A stretch of 64,000 nt of DNA, taken from assembly GCF_040958095.1 (NCBI RefSeq), contig NC_091158.1, positions 35,736,725 through 35,800,724 of the forward strand, given 5' to 3'. Under the pieces are notes generated by a model. The model searched no databases and was not told the origin of the DNA. It saw only the letters and a list, made by a program, of their open reading frames with translations. A program made the translations under genes and the position numbers. Origin of the DNA: Procambarus clarkii (Eukaryota; Arthropoda; Malacostraca; Decapoda; Cambaridae). Of the stretch, positions 34,950 through 46,439 are shown piece after piece. Numbering within the stretch: the stretch's first letter is position 1; every line of letters begins with the position of its first letter.

Positions 34950-35745
34950 ATGGTCCTAGCTGGTCCTAGCTCGCTACTAGCTGGTCCTAGCTCGCTACTA
35001 GTTGGTCCTAGCTCGCTACTAGTTGGTCCTAGCTCGCTACTAGCTGGTCCTAGCTCGCTACTAGCTGGTCCTAGCTCGCTACTAGCTGGTCCTAGCTCGC
35101 TACTAGTTGGTCCTAGCTCGCTACTAGCTGGTCCTAGCTCGCTACTAGCTGGTCCTAGCTCGCTACTAGCTGGTCCTAGCTCGCTACTAGCTGGTCCTAG
35201 CTCGCTACTAGCTGGTCCTAGCTCGCTACTAGCTGGTCCTAGCTCGCTACTAGCTGGTCCTAGCTCGCTACTAGTTGGTCCTAGCTCGCTACTAGCTGGT
35301 CCTAGCTCGCTACTAGCTGGTCCTAGCTCGCTACTAGCTGGTCCTAGCTCGCTACTAGTTGGTCCTAGCTCGCTACTAGCTGGTCCTAGCTCGCTACTAG
35401 CTGGTCCTAGCTCGCTACTAGCTGGTCCTAGCTCGCTACTAGCTGGTCCTAGCTCGCTACTAGCTGGTCCTAGCTCGCTACTAGCTGGTCCTAGCTCGCT
35501 ACTAGTTGGTCCTAGCTCGCTACTAGCTGGTCCTAGCTCGCTACTAGCTGGTCCTAGCTCGCTACTAGCTGGTCCTAGCTCGCTACTAGCTGGTCCTAGC
35601 TCGCTACTAGCTGGTCCTAGCTCGCTACTAGCTGGTCCTAGCTCGCTTCTAGCTGGTCCTAGCTCGCTACTAGCTGGTCCTAGCTCGCTACTAGCTGGTC
35701 CTAGCTCGCTACTAGCTGGTCCTAGCTCGCTACTAGCTGGTCCTC
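34950..35745. repeat. 21-bp minisatellite
   Basis: About 37 copies of TCCTAGCTCGCTACTAGCTGG, differing mainly at one C/T site (AGCTGG or AGTTGG). The period divides by three, so both strands hold frames of about 290 residues (GPASSEL and AGPSSLL heptads); I treat both as by-products. Each unit also holds TAGC-TC-GCTA, so single strands could fold. Confidence 0.95.
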
Positions 35746-37538
35746 GCCTGTGGGACCCTCGGGACAATCGTTGCTGCCCCACCAACCATTGCTCATTGTA
35801 TAATATTAATTTAATTCAAAAGTAAAATCAGAGATAAAGTTATTTAAAACATTATTATCTGATTCTTTATTTTTCTTGCTGTATTTTATGAAGATGAACA
35901 CACCATATTATATCTACCAAGTCATTCCTGTATAATCCAGAGTCCTAACACGTTGTGAGGGATCTAGATCCCTCAGCTAGTTTTTCCTAGTTTCTAGATT
36001 TGGCTAGTCACTCTAGAAACTGAAGCTTTCAAAATAACATATGTTTGTTGGGTGTTGAATGAAAGCTTGTGTTACGAACTATCATGTGAGAGTAGTTAGA
36101 AGTCTGTGATTGCTCTGTAGAGAGAATTACAGAGATTTTCCTGTTTCTGTGAAGTAGGATGTGAGTTACTTGGACTAAAACTGTTAGAGGTGGGGGGGAG
36201 AGTGGAGTGACGCTGCCTTTCCCCCCACATGGGAGACATCACGCCACTCTCCTTAGGCCTCCTCCTCCTTGTGACGTCACAGGACGCCGAGGGTGACGGA
36301 GGCATATGATTGGGTCCCGCACGTGTGGTCCAAGCCTAGTTTTGGCGCGAACAACTGTGATTGATCTAGGCATGTTAGTAAGGAGGTAGGGGCATCTGGA
36401 GTTCCCTTAGCCCGCGAAATCTTCAGTTTGAATTGGGCGGCCAGGGAAGCAAGAGGTGTTTGGGTGGGGGTGGCACGCTTGCCGCCTCCACCCCCTGTTA
36501 ATCGCTTCTGTCGTCCAAATTACTCGATTGGTGGCACTCCTGCCATCAGGGGTTGTGTCAAGGCCTAATTAAGTGAATTGGGGCCAGGGATTTACAGAAG
36601 AAACAGTAAAAAGCTAAGAGACAGTTGACTGTGTGAACGCATGAGGCAGGCTGGCAGAGCCTCATGGTGTATCAGATTGATCCCTCATCCCTCGGGTCTG
36701 AGTATCCTGTCTAGTGGCAATGGACAATTGATGTTGGGCAGTGTACGCATATGTGATATTACAGGCCCATGTTGGACTTTGCATTCCGCCAGGTTGCGTC
36801 AGTATGGGGACGCCACCAGCCATTGTCACCCCAGTGTAGAACAAAGGCAGGTTCTAGAGTGATGGGGTGGAGATTCCCCAGCCGCGTGGGTACTCCTGTG
36901 GGCGGCACCCATGTGGAAGCCACCCACCCAGGCAAACACCACCCCGCCCGCCAGCCCAGCCGGTGGGGTGTTATGACGTCATGCGCCACTCAGGCCACCC
37001 GCACGCCGGCCACCCAACCCCCCCCCCTCTCTCAGCTCGGGAGGGGCGCTGTGGCCACCTGCCTTGGCCACATGCTTTGGCCACTTTCCCGGGACAGCCT
37101 AGGGCCACATCTTGTCGACGCATGAGGAGCAAGCCAGTTAAGTGTGTCAGCTAGTGTGGTAGTAACTTTGGTAATGAGGTAAAATAAGGGAAAGAGGGCA
37201 GTAGAAAGGAGTAGAAATGTGTACTATTACAGTGTGATGTGTACCGGTGAAATTCCCGGTAAGAGTTATCTCAGAGCCTCGCCAGGCTAGAAAAAACAGC
37301 TGAGGGGCAGCTGTCAGTGGAATCCAGGTGTCGGGTAGGGGCGGTACCTGGAGATAGAGATTATACACGGGACCACACTGTATGTTAGTAGACTGACTAG
37401 AGTATGTAAATCAGTCAGTGTAGAGATTTACCATATAAGTGATCCAGCCTGTCGATTCTATATAATCGTTCAGGCTGGATTAATGCCATAGAGTACCATA
37501 AAATTATAATCATTAGAGGTAGACGGGGATGTCTGTGG
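35746..37538. other. Mixed unique DNA, no gene recognised
   Basis: Includes GC-rich stretches near 36180-36310 and 36880-37130, two TGACGTCA palindromes (near 36275 and 36975) and no frame longer than about 120 residues. None of the frames resembles a known protein. Part of an unrecognised long terminal repeat or an untranslated region is possible, but I cannot support it. Confidence 0.45.
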
Positions 37539-37909
37539 CAACCCGTTCTCGCAAATTCGTAAAGTCAATATTGACTTATTAACTACGTGCATAGGTGATA
37601 TACTAAACATAATAGATACCCTTAAAAAGATTCATAGAAAACACCGACCTTACCTAACCTTGTTAGTATCTTAAGATAAGCATCTTATTGCTTCGTAATT
37701 ACAATTATTACTTAACCTATACCTATTATAGGTTAGGTAATAATTGTAATTACGAAGCAATAAGATGCTTATCTTAACATACTAAGTAGGTTAGGTAAGG
37801 TCGGTGTTTTCTATGAATCTTTTTAAGGGTATCTATTATGTTAAGTATGTCACCTATGCACATATTTAATAAGTCAATATTGACTTATTAAATTTGCGAG
37901 AACGGGTTG
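37539..37909. mobile_element. Palindromic foldback element
   Basis: 371 bp. The ends CAACCCGTTCTCGCAAATT and its complement are perfect, and the two halves pair over nearly their whole length around a centre near 37725. It is flanked by a perfect 7-bp direct repeat TCTGTGG (37532-37538, 37910-37916), or 8 bp if the end base is counted as target. The arms include CTTACCTAACC, similar to the telomere-type motifs of the MITEs at 8210-9031, but the ends differ. Non-coding, probably moved by a DNA transposase supplied elsewhere. Confidence 0.85.
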
Positions 37910-38499
37910 TCTGTGGAGACCCCTGAAGTCTGTGTAATTAGTTGCACATTAGCACATTACTTGGTGATTTAATTTTCATAGATTATGTGTATGCCATTTC
38001 TATGTGTTCATTTGCATGCTTATGTACTGTGTTGTGTGTTAAGTCAGTAGAGGTGATTGCTGACTGATTGCCTAATGATGTCATTAGCATGTGGGGTATG
38101 CTGACGGCATCATTATGTTGCAGGTTTGTGCAGTGTTGTTATCAGTTTATACAATATTATTGCCCCAGGAACTGTGTTGAGGGTTTAAGGGACCTCTAGG
38201 ATTATTCAGGGGAATTTTCAGTACTTAATGAGAGCAGGCAATTCATGGGTTAATTGCCTGGCTGAGGTATGTGTGTGTTCCCAGTATTCCTTTGCAATCA
38301 GGTTCAAGAAGTAAAAAAGAGGAAGGGCAGTAATATTAGTATACTTGTGAGTGTTGCACAACCGTGTGTTTTATTGTGTGGGCACAGTAATTAGCGAGTT
38401 GCAGTGCTGCAACCCTATGTGGGTAGTGCTGATATGATGTTGCATGCCATTATAGTGTGACCTATGTAACGCTGGGGTTACTTTGTTCCTTTAAGTTAT
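37910..38499. other. AT-rich stretch, nothing recognised
   Basis: No gene, RNA or clear repeat seen. It leads into the TAATTA-rich stretch. Confidence 0.5.
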
Positions 38500-39420
38500 G
38501 TTGAGGACTTAAGGATTTAGTGAGTTAATTAAAGGGTAATTAACTGGATAAGGGGTGCACACTTAGTATTGTGGAGTGAGTGGGGGCTGTTAAGAGAAAC
38601 AGTGTTGAGCTATAATGAGATACGTCTCGGGAGCAATTAATTGTCCATGTGACAGTTAATTGACCACTCTAGCTAATTATGTAATTAGCCTTCTCATCAT
38701 GAATTCACGTAGTGGGAGAGGTTCTGTCAGAGTCTGTCAGTATTTGTGTTAACGTAATATGCTCGAGACTAATCACCTTTCAGGGGTATAGCAATTAGTG
38801 GCTCATGTTAATTAGTGGAGTAATTAGCATTGGAGAGCTCCGGTGACTCGGTAAAGCGAGGTCATGGAGCTAGCATAAATCGTTGTATTAATCATATCCT
38901 GTCTGAGGACAGTGGATTATTGGCACATCTTGTTAATTAGGGTAATTAACTCCTTTCCCGTGAATTCACAGTGTTTGATGAGATCTGCTTAGGCAGTGCG
39001 GAGTGAGACGTATTTATGGATGATTAATTATCGGTCCTGGTGACAGTTAATTAATGGCTCAGTAATTAGTGGGTTAATTAGGGTAATTAACACTCACTCG
39101 TAATTTTTTGACACAGACTGTGGAGAAGCTACCAAGTTAGGGTAGGCTTAATTAACGTAACTCAATGGGGATGTAATTAGTGGTCCGTTTGACCTTAATT
39201 GAGAATTACTCACTGAATACTTGCAAGGAGTCAAGTGTGTTGTAATATGTTGAGTTATTGTTAACAAGAGAGAGACAAGTGTTAAAGATTAACATAGAGT
39301 ATCATCCTGTTGTTGTCTAGTGGGAGACAATTGTTTGTGATTACCGTAGTACTTTGTTGCTGACTGCTGCGATCAGTCAATTAACGTAATTAATCACTTC
39401 AGGCAATTTCTTTTGGTTGT
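38500..39420. repeat. TAATTA-rich degenerate repeats
   Basis: More than a dozen TAATTA or TTAATTAA motifs occur in under 1 kb. Shared longer blocks are TTAATTAGGGTAATTAAC (near 38934 and 39072), GTGACAGTTAATT (near 38649 and 39040) and GTGAATTCAC-like words. This looks like an old tandem repeat of roughly 100-250 bp. TAATTA is also the core site of many homeodomain proteins, but function is not shown. Confidence 0.5.
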
Positions 39421-40454
39421 CATCTGGTGACGAGAGTAGAGTCATCTAGGAATCTGTGGAGCTGTGTCCCAGAATCCCGCCTTGCCTGTCGGTGTATCGG
39501 GTTACAACAAGGCAACTTCTTATTGGGAGTTGCAAAGAGTGTTCACACTGGGTTGTGATAGGGGGAGTCACTGTTGGACTACCCGCCTAGTTACGTGGGT
39601 CTCTCCTGGGGGGGCGGGAGGACCCCTAAGTTTGTGATTATAGTAGCTGTCAGGGAAACCGAGACACTATTCATTGCATGCTTGTGTCTTCAGTGGATAT
39701 CCTTCATTTGTTCAGTTAGTTCATGTTGTCAGCCCGAAATGTCAGCAAGATGGAGCCTGCTGTCACTTCTCGAGGGGCTGTTGAATAGCTGTGTTGCAAA
39801 TGCCACTTGATGTACAATAATGTAACCATTCGCTGTGGTGTAACTTAGTCTGTGATATTTTTCTTTGTTTTGCAATATTGCGTCATCAGTGGGCACACCT
39901 GTGTTCAGGTTAGTTCAGTATGCAGCCTCACAGCAAGGGTTGCTATTTAGCTGTTTGTTCTCGTGCCACTGGATTGACATTAACGTAACGTAAACTCGGT
40001 AATGTAGTAGTTAGTCTCTTGTTATTAATAAATTGTTATTTTATAGAAAACAGTCTTTGATGTCAACCCTTCAACCATATTATTCCACCATATTTCTGCA
40101 TATTATTAAATGTTGATGTGATCTTGATAAGGCGGCTGTTCTTGGGAATTCGAATTCCAATTCATAGCGCCACATCAAATATAAATATTTGATTGTGTGA
40201 ACCCGTCGGTTACCCTTTATTAGTTTTAACGTCCTGTTTAACTAGGAGGAGCCAGCGGCCTATTGTGGACAGGTTTTCACCCCTGGTGGTGGAGGCCTGG
40301 TGGTTTGCTCCCGCTTTTCCTTTTTCTACTGGACTCATGCTTAACTGCCGTGAGCAGATTTTAAACTTGTAGTCCACCTCTTACGGGAGGTAGGCGTAGA
40401 GAAAAATCTCACACACGTCATGGCATCTTTGGAGGCTTACACAGTACTTGCCCC
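39421..40454. other. Unrecognised stretch with a possible polyadenylation site
   Basis: AATAAA occurs at about 40027 in a T-rich context. A short GAATTCGAATTC palindrome lies near 40147. No coding region is evident. Confidence 0.4.
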
Positions 40455-40826
40455 AGCCGTCACACAGATCCTGTTATACTCCCCTCCCCCATCACCCCTT
40501 CCCCTCCCCCTCTACACCCCTCTTTTCTTCCCCTTCGTCCTCCTCATTCTCTTTCTGTTACCCCTGCCCTCTCCACTTTTCTTCCCTTTTCAACTCATTC
40601 CCCTTCTCTTTCCCCTCCCCCCTCCATTTCCCCTTCCTCCTCATCCCCTTCTCTTCCCCCTCCTCGTCCCCTTCTCTTACCCCTCCCCTCTTCCCCCTCC
40701 ACCTCATACCCCCCTTCCTCCGCATCCACCCTTCTCTTACCCATCCTTCCTCCTTACCCCCCTTTTTCTTACCCTTCCCCCACTTCTTCCTTCTTTTACC
40801 TCTCCCCTCTTCCCCTTCCTTCTCTT
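40455..40826. repeat. Pyrimidine-rich low-complexity block
   Basis: Repeats of CCCCTTCTCTTACCCCTCC type. Two long frames (about 145 residues each) exist only because of the biased sequence. It ends exactly where PLE homology begins. Confidence 0.9.
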
Positions 40827-41165
40827 ACCCATCGGGATGTGTAGTTTTGATTAATTCTAGGAAATCTGCTGATGACTGTAAACTCTAGTTGCTTGGAGTG
40901 TATGGAGTTACGAGTTCGTTAAGTCTTTTTGCCAGGTGATAGGATGGAGTTGATATTTGGCTTATTATTGGGCGTAGTGATTTACCTGGTTTGTGTGTCT
41001 TAACATTGCCATAGGCTTATCCTAAGTCATAGTCGCCTTGGAGTTTAGTTAAATGAACACTACCTTTCTTTGCGTTGATTGCAGTAATAGTTTTGCTCAC
41101 TTTGCGTTTGAGGTCTTCCATACGGTTCCTAGTGATTCATTGAAATTTGGTGTCATCACTAAGGA
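40827..41165 (-). pseudogene. Penelope-like element C, inverted piece (outer part)
   Basis: Matches 46116-46450 of the PLE on the plus strand, in reverse orientation. It continues at 45917-45999 after a nested LINE. Together the two stretches are the inverted partner of the PLE at 46017-48094. Fossil; the coding is decayed. Confidence 0.88.
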
Positions 41166-41203
41166 TACCTTACCTTGAGGTTACCTTGAGGTGCTTCCGG
41201 GGC

Positions 41204-41998
41204 TTAGCGTCCCCGCGGCCCGGTCGTCGACCAGGCCTCCTGGTTGCCGGACTGATCAACCAGGCTGTTGGACGCGGCTGCTCGCAGCCTGACGTATGAG
41301 TCACAGCCTGGTTGATCAGGTATCCTTTGGAGGTGCTTATCCAGTTCTCTCTTGAACACTGTGAGGGGTCGGCCAGTTATGCCCCTTATGTGTAGTGGAA
41401 GCGTGTTGAACAGTCTCGGACCTCTGATGTTGATAGAGTTCTCTCTCAGAGTACCAGTTGCACCTCTGTTTTTCAACGGGGGTATTCTGCACATCCTGCC
41501 ATGTCTTCTGGTCTCATGTGATGTTATTTCTGTGTGCAGGTTTGGGACCAGCCCCTCTAATATTTTCCACGTGTAAATTATTATGTACCTCTCCCGCCTG
41601 CGCTCAAGGGAGTACAGTTTTAGGCTCTTTAGTCGGTCCCAATAGTTTAGATGTTTTACTGAGTGGATTCTAGCAGTAAAGGATCTCTGCACGCTCTCCA
41701 GGTCAGCAATTTCTCCAGCTTTGAAAGGTGCTGTCATTGTGCAGCAGTGCTCTACTCTAGAGAGCACAAGCGTTTTGAAAAGTATCATCATCGGTATAGC
41801 ATCTCTAGTGTGAAAAGTTCTTGTTATCCAACCTGTCATTTTTCTTGCAGTTGTGACGGCTACTTTATTGTGTTCTTTAAAGGTAAGGTCTTCCGACATG
41901 AGTACACCCAGATCATTTACATTGCCTTTTCGTTCTATGTTATGATTTGCCTGAGTTTTGTACGTGGTTTCCGTTTTTATATTTTCATTTTTTTCCAT
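41204..41998 (-). pseudogene. LINE ORF2 C-terminal region
   Basis: 264 residues. VNDLGVLMSEDLTFKEH and LVLSRVEHCCTMTAPFK follow the RT in CR1-like ORF2, then LESVQRSFTARI, LYSLERRRERYIIIYTWKIL and IRGPRLFNTLPLHIRG. The final residues read into the 3' untranslated repeat. It overlaps the RT frame by a few bases. Confidence 0.85.
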
Positions 41999-42905
41999 AG
42001 CGCATGAGCTGGAACTTATCTTCGTTAAACACCATATTATTTTCTGTAGCCCATAGAAAGACCTGATCTACATCTGACTGGAGGTTCGCCGTGTCCTCTA
42101 TGTTGCCTACTCTCATGAAGATCCTAGTGTCATCTGCAAAGGATGATACAGTGCAATAGGTTGTGTTCTTGTCTATGTCCGAAATGAGGATGAGAAAAAG
42201 TACTGGAGCAAGCACAGTACCCTGGGGGACTGAGCTCATCACGGTTGATGGGCTGGATTTTATTTTGTTGACTATTACACATTGGGTTCTGTTGGTCAGG
42301 AAATTGTAGATCCATCTGCCTATTTTTCCGGTAATTCCTTTTGAACGCATTTTATGTGCAATAACACCATGGTCACATTTATCAAAAGCTTTTGCGAAAT
42401 CTGTGTAAATTACATCCGCGTTATGTTTGTCTTCCATAGCATCTAATGCCATATCATAGTGGTCCAGCAACTGCGACAGGCAAGAGTGCCCTGTTCTGAA
42501 ACCATGTTGTCCGGGGTTATGGAGTTGCTGTGATTCCATGTATTTTGTGATTTTACTTCTTAGCACTCTCTCAAAAATTTTTATGATGTGCGATGTTAGC
42601 GCTATCGGTCTGTAATTTTTTGCCTCAGCCTTATTTCCTCCTTGAAGTGGTGCTATCTCTGCTGTTTTTAGTATATCAGGAATAACGCCAGTATCTAGGC
42701 TTTGTCTCCACAGAATGTGGAGGGCCTGCGATAGTGGTTTTTTACAGTTCTTTATGAATATGGAGTTCCAAGAATCCGGGCCTGGTGCAGAGTGCATAGG
42801 CATACTGTTTATGGCTTCTTCAAAATCCAGTGGGGATAGGGTGACGTCTGATATATGATTTGATGTTGGTATCGTATCCATGAAAAATTTCATTTGGGTT
42901 ATCAA
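41985..42905 (-). pseudogene. LINE ORF2, reverse transcriptase
   Basis: 306 residues. SAPGPDSWNSIFIKN, NYRPIALTSHIIKIFERVL, GQHGFRTGHSCLSQLL, VIYTDFAKAFDKCDHGV (block A), SSVPQGTVLAPVLFLI (block B') and SSFADDTRIF (block C). All core catalytic blocks are in one frame. After FNEDKFQLMRYGKK the frame closes and the C-terminal part continues in an overlapping frame. Confidence 0.88.
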
Positions 42906-44106
42906 TCTTTAGTGTGTTTAATGGCTCGCTGAAAACAGAGTCGTACTGCGTCCTCAGTAGCTCGCTCATTTCTTTGTTGTCATCGGTGAAAGTTCCATCT
43001 CCCTTTCGTAGGGGCCCGATACTAGATGTGGTTTTTGATCTTGATTTTGCATAGGAGAAAAAATATTTCGGATTTCTTTCTATTTCACTGATGGCCTTTT
43101 GCTCTCTTTGCCTCTCCTGGGTTTTGTATGATTCTTGTAGCTTCCGTTCAATTGTTTCTATTTCTCTACCTAACCTTCTTCGCCGTTCTTGAGATAGGGT
43201 GCGACTCTCAAGTTGTTCCGCGATTCGTTTTCTTCGCCTATATAGGGAACGACGTTCCCGTTCCAATCTGCATCTCTTCCTCTTTTTTCTCAGAGGTATG
43301 CGGTTTGAACATATTTCTAGTGCTACTGAGCTTATTTTTTCCAGGCACTGGTTCAGGTTTGCATTTTCTAGCTGTTCTTCCCAGTTTATTTCTGTGAAGT
43401 CCTGGTTTATTTGCTCCCAGTTTATCTGTTTATTATTGAAGTTGAATTTGCTGAAATCTCCACCGGGAATCTGGACTGGTTTTGAAGGTCTACTCCCCAT
43501 GGTTGTCATAACTTCAATTAAGTTGTGATCTGAGTAACAGGTATTTGTAATCATTATGTTCCTGATCAATTCATCATTATTAGTGAAAATGAGGTCCAGC
43601 GTGTTCTCCTTCCTAGTGGGTTCTACTATTTGCTGGTTTAAGGCAAACCTGTCGCACATCCGTAGCAGGTCATTTGCATGTGCCTGTTCATTTAGGCTAC
43701 TTCCTGGTATTCTTTCTGATATTACTGTATTAGCCAGGTGTTTCCATTTCAGGTGCCGTAGGTTGAAGTCCCCAAGCAGGATGATGTTCGGAGCTGGATT
43801 TGTGAGGTTTTCCAAGCAGTGTTCTATTTTCATTAGTTGGTCTTTAAACTGCTGAGGGTTTGCCTCTGGTGACTTATATACAAGGACAATAACTACATTT
43901 AAAATCTCTATTTTGATTATCAGCACTTCCACCATATCATTTGAGGTGTTTAGCAGCTCAGTACAGATGAGTGTGTCTTTGATGTAGAGGCTGACCCCAC
44001 CCTGAAGCCGGTGTTTCCTATCACATCTGAAAAGATTGTATTCTGAGATCCATATTTCACTATCATGGCAGTCCTTTGTGTGGGTTTCTGTTAGGGCTGC
44101 AAACAC
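42820..44106 (-). pseudogene. LINE ORF2, endonuclease and linker
   Basis: 428 residues. ALTETHTKD (catalytic E), VLVYKSPEAN, LLGDFNLRHLKW (D, N) and CYSDHNLIEV (D-H) give an AP-endonuclease-like domain. The first motif lies just upstream in another frame. A basic Arg/Glu-rich region (residues ~265-345) looks like a coiled coil, then the pre-RT region (NPKYFFSYAKSRSK). The frame overlaps the RT frame by about 85 bp, so one frame change separates them. Confidence 0.85.
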
Positions 44107-44239
44107 TGCATTTGCCTCATGAAGGAGACCATCTATAAAGTGAACTTTGTTGGGGATTTGCGTGTTTTTATACCCTGGATGTTGGCAAATATAAATGATG
44201 TTATCGTGTTAGTGGAAGTGCTGGAAGCCTTACTTGGTG

Positions 44240-44653
44240 TTAATATCTGAGGCTCTGGTAAGGAGGCCACTGTGTTTGCGTCCAGGGTGTGTCGTTTTGG
44301 AAGTGATTCGTCCAGTTTTGGTAGTAGGACGGGTGTTGTCTGGTGTAGTACCTGTGTGCTTGTTGGTAATTTGAATTCCAGTCTTGTGAGTATCTCCGTT
44401 CCCCTCTGTAATCCTGTAGTGGTTCCATCTGACTGTTCCTCTCTCTTATATTTACTACTCTATTTCTGCCTTCCTCTAAAAAATTTCCAGTAGTGTCATA
44501 TTGATCTTCCCGTCTATAACGCTCTGTACCTCTCACATGGAATTCCGGACACTGAAGATTGTAGCATTTTTTGTCCCTAATTGAAAATTGACATAATTTA
44601 GGGTGGAAGTATCTACACCCTGTTCCAAAACGGCATGTACCCCTCTCCAACAT
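44240..44653 (-). pseudogene. LINE ORF1, CCCH zinc-finger part
   Basis: 137 residues. Two adjacent CCCH-like fingers: CRFGTGCRYFHPKLC and CYNLQCPEFH, of the RNA-binding type. The upstream sequence (44700-44654) reads CKYGKLGAKCHFLHPLKC in the same sense, a further finger, so the block starts before this ATG. The rest is Tyr/Gln/Arg-rich, as in RNA-binding tails. It would bind element RNA. Confidence 0.75.
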
Positions 44654-44716
44654 GTTCCTGCATTTAAGAGGATGCAGAAAATGGCATTTTGCTCCTAATT
44701 TTCCATATTTGCATAT

Positions 44717-45295
44717 TCATTTAGCGGAGAATTTGCAAATGTGTTCCGGTTTTGCGTTTTTCAAGGTATTTATATCTGTGACTGTCTTGTCTACCTCTTT
44801 ATTGGAGCCATCTCCGTTTTTCGTCCCAATTCCTTCATCTATGCACTCTGTCTCACTGTTGCTCTCATCGTTTATATTATCTGGCTCTGCAATATTGCTG
44901 TTATTTTGTACCACAATAGTCTCCTCCTCCACACTACTGCTGCAGTTCTCTAAACTACCTGTTTCTGAGTTTTGGTCGTTATCCAATGTTATCTTTTCCC
45001 AGTCCGCATATATCACTGGTAGCTTGTCTGTGAATGATAATCTCTGTGACTCGGGAATGTTTTTCATCAGTTTAGTTATGTTCTCTAACATTAATCTGTC
45101 ATCTTTGCAAACCCAGTAAATTCCTTGCCTTTTTGTGCATCCTGGAGCTAATTCTGTACAGCCCAGGTGAAATCTTATGTTACAGATGCAACACGTTACG
45201 CCTGCATTACGTCTTCCCAGTACTCCCGAACACTCGCCACACCTCTCCATTGTCTGATGTATTGTGTTGTATTTGAGAGTCACTGTATGGATCAC
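44717..45295 (-). pseudogene. LINE ORF1, PHD-finger part
   Basis: 192 residues. Starts with MIHTVTLKYNT; CGECSGVLGRRNAGVTCCIC then FHLGCTEL and WVCKDD give a PHD-like C4HC3 finger at about residues 18-65. An acidic, Ser/Asn-rich stretch follows. PHD fingers are known in ORF1 of some CR1/L2-type LINEs, and may guide the particle to chromatin. The frame ends at 44717 and the next zinc-finger part follows in another frame after a short overlap-free gap. Confidence 0.75.
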
Positions 45296-45916
45296 TTGTT
45301 GATGTCAGTCCTTTTAACTCTTTATAAAATTATATGTATATATATTTATATGTTTAATATTTATAATATTATATGTATACCGTATATTAGTAATATTATG
45401 TATGTTATTTTGTTCAAACTTTATGGCAGGTACTTAGCGTAGGGTAGCGAAGCTGGTCCCCGGTGAATACAGGTGACCTCTTGTTGTCCCAGGTTGATGT
45501 CACCAGTTTCCAGTTACTCGATTTATAACCACTGATGCCGCCTCTTGCCACTATTCTATATTTCTAGTATTCTATATTTATAATATTCACTTCCAACTTA
45601 TATGTTGTTGTGATACCCGTTCCACATCACTGTTCCACGAATCACCGTTCACTATTTTTTTCCTAATACACGCATGTACACAAAGCCTCGTTCACTGGCT
45701 CACACGTGTCTCCCGTTTATTCTCTATTTAACACAAAGTTCTATTGTTAATGACTATTTTCAATTTTCCAGCGGGTCACTATGCACTTTGTTATGACTGT
45801 AATCAGTAATCCACGGCAGTAGTCCTAAGAATCCCGGTTAATGACACGATTTTAACAGAGCGCGCACGGTACGTCTTCCCCCTCCCTCGACTTGACTTCA
45901 TACCTATGTATTAGGA

Positions 45917-46110
45917 TGTCGCTAATTCTGTTTATGTATTCTTGGGAAGGAATCAATACATATGCTGCTGTCTTGTCGGCTTTTCTTATTGTTACATCTG
46001 TAACAATAAGAAATTGTTACATCTGTAAGATGTAACAATAAGAAAAGCCGGCAAGACAGCAGCATATGTATTGATTCCTTCCCAAGAATACATAAACAGA
46101 ATTAGCGACA
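45917..46110. repeat. PLE head-to-head palindrome
   Basis: Arms of 83 bp (45917-45999 and 46028-46110) with only about one mismatch, around a 28-bp spacer that itself holds GTAACAATAAG / CTTATTGTTAC-like words. Each arm is the truncated 5' edge of one PLE piece, with both pieces broken at the same point. Confidence 0.92.
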
Positions 46111-46439
46111 CCTTTAATGATGACACCAAATTTCAACGAATTACGAGGAACCCTGTGAAAGACCTTAAACGCAAGGTGAACAAAAAATTACTGCAATCAA
46201 CGCAAAGAAAAGTAGTGTTCATTTAACTATACTCCAAGGCGACTATGGCTTATCATATGCCTATGGTAATGTTAAGACACACAAACCAGATAACACACTA
46301 TGCCCAATAATCAGTCAAATACCAACTCCGACCTCTCACCTGTCAACAAGACTTAACGAACTCCTAACTCCATACACTCCAAGCAATTATAGTCTACAAT
46401 CATCAGCAGATTTCCTAGAATCAATCAAAACTACACAGC

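Larger units (their letters stand above)
41166..45916 (-). mobile_element. CR1-like LINE with PHD/CCCH ORF1
   Basis: Near full-length minus-strand LINE: a 5' untranslated part (45916-45296), ORF1, ORF2 with endonuclease and RT, and a 3' end of tandem ACCTCAAGGTA units (41169-41193). It interrupts a PLE; the flanks TAAGGAT (left) and TTAGGAT (right) look like a target duplication of about 7 bp with one mismatch. ORF2 has a few frame changes. The 3' end is of the type I associate with decapods. Confidence 0.88.

Noticed and set aside
34935-35825. Repetitive protein gene of about 290 residues
   Set aside because: Equally open on both strands and no start context; explained by the 21-bp period.
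36060-40165. Solo LTR of an unknown element
   Set aside because: An AATAAA-like site and TG/CA-like ends can be picked, but I found no direct partner, target duplication or polypurine tract.
40420-40888. Two Pro/Leu/Phe-rich frames of about 145 residues
   Set aside because: Translation of a pyrimidine-rich low-complexity block.
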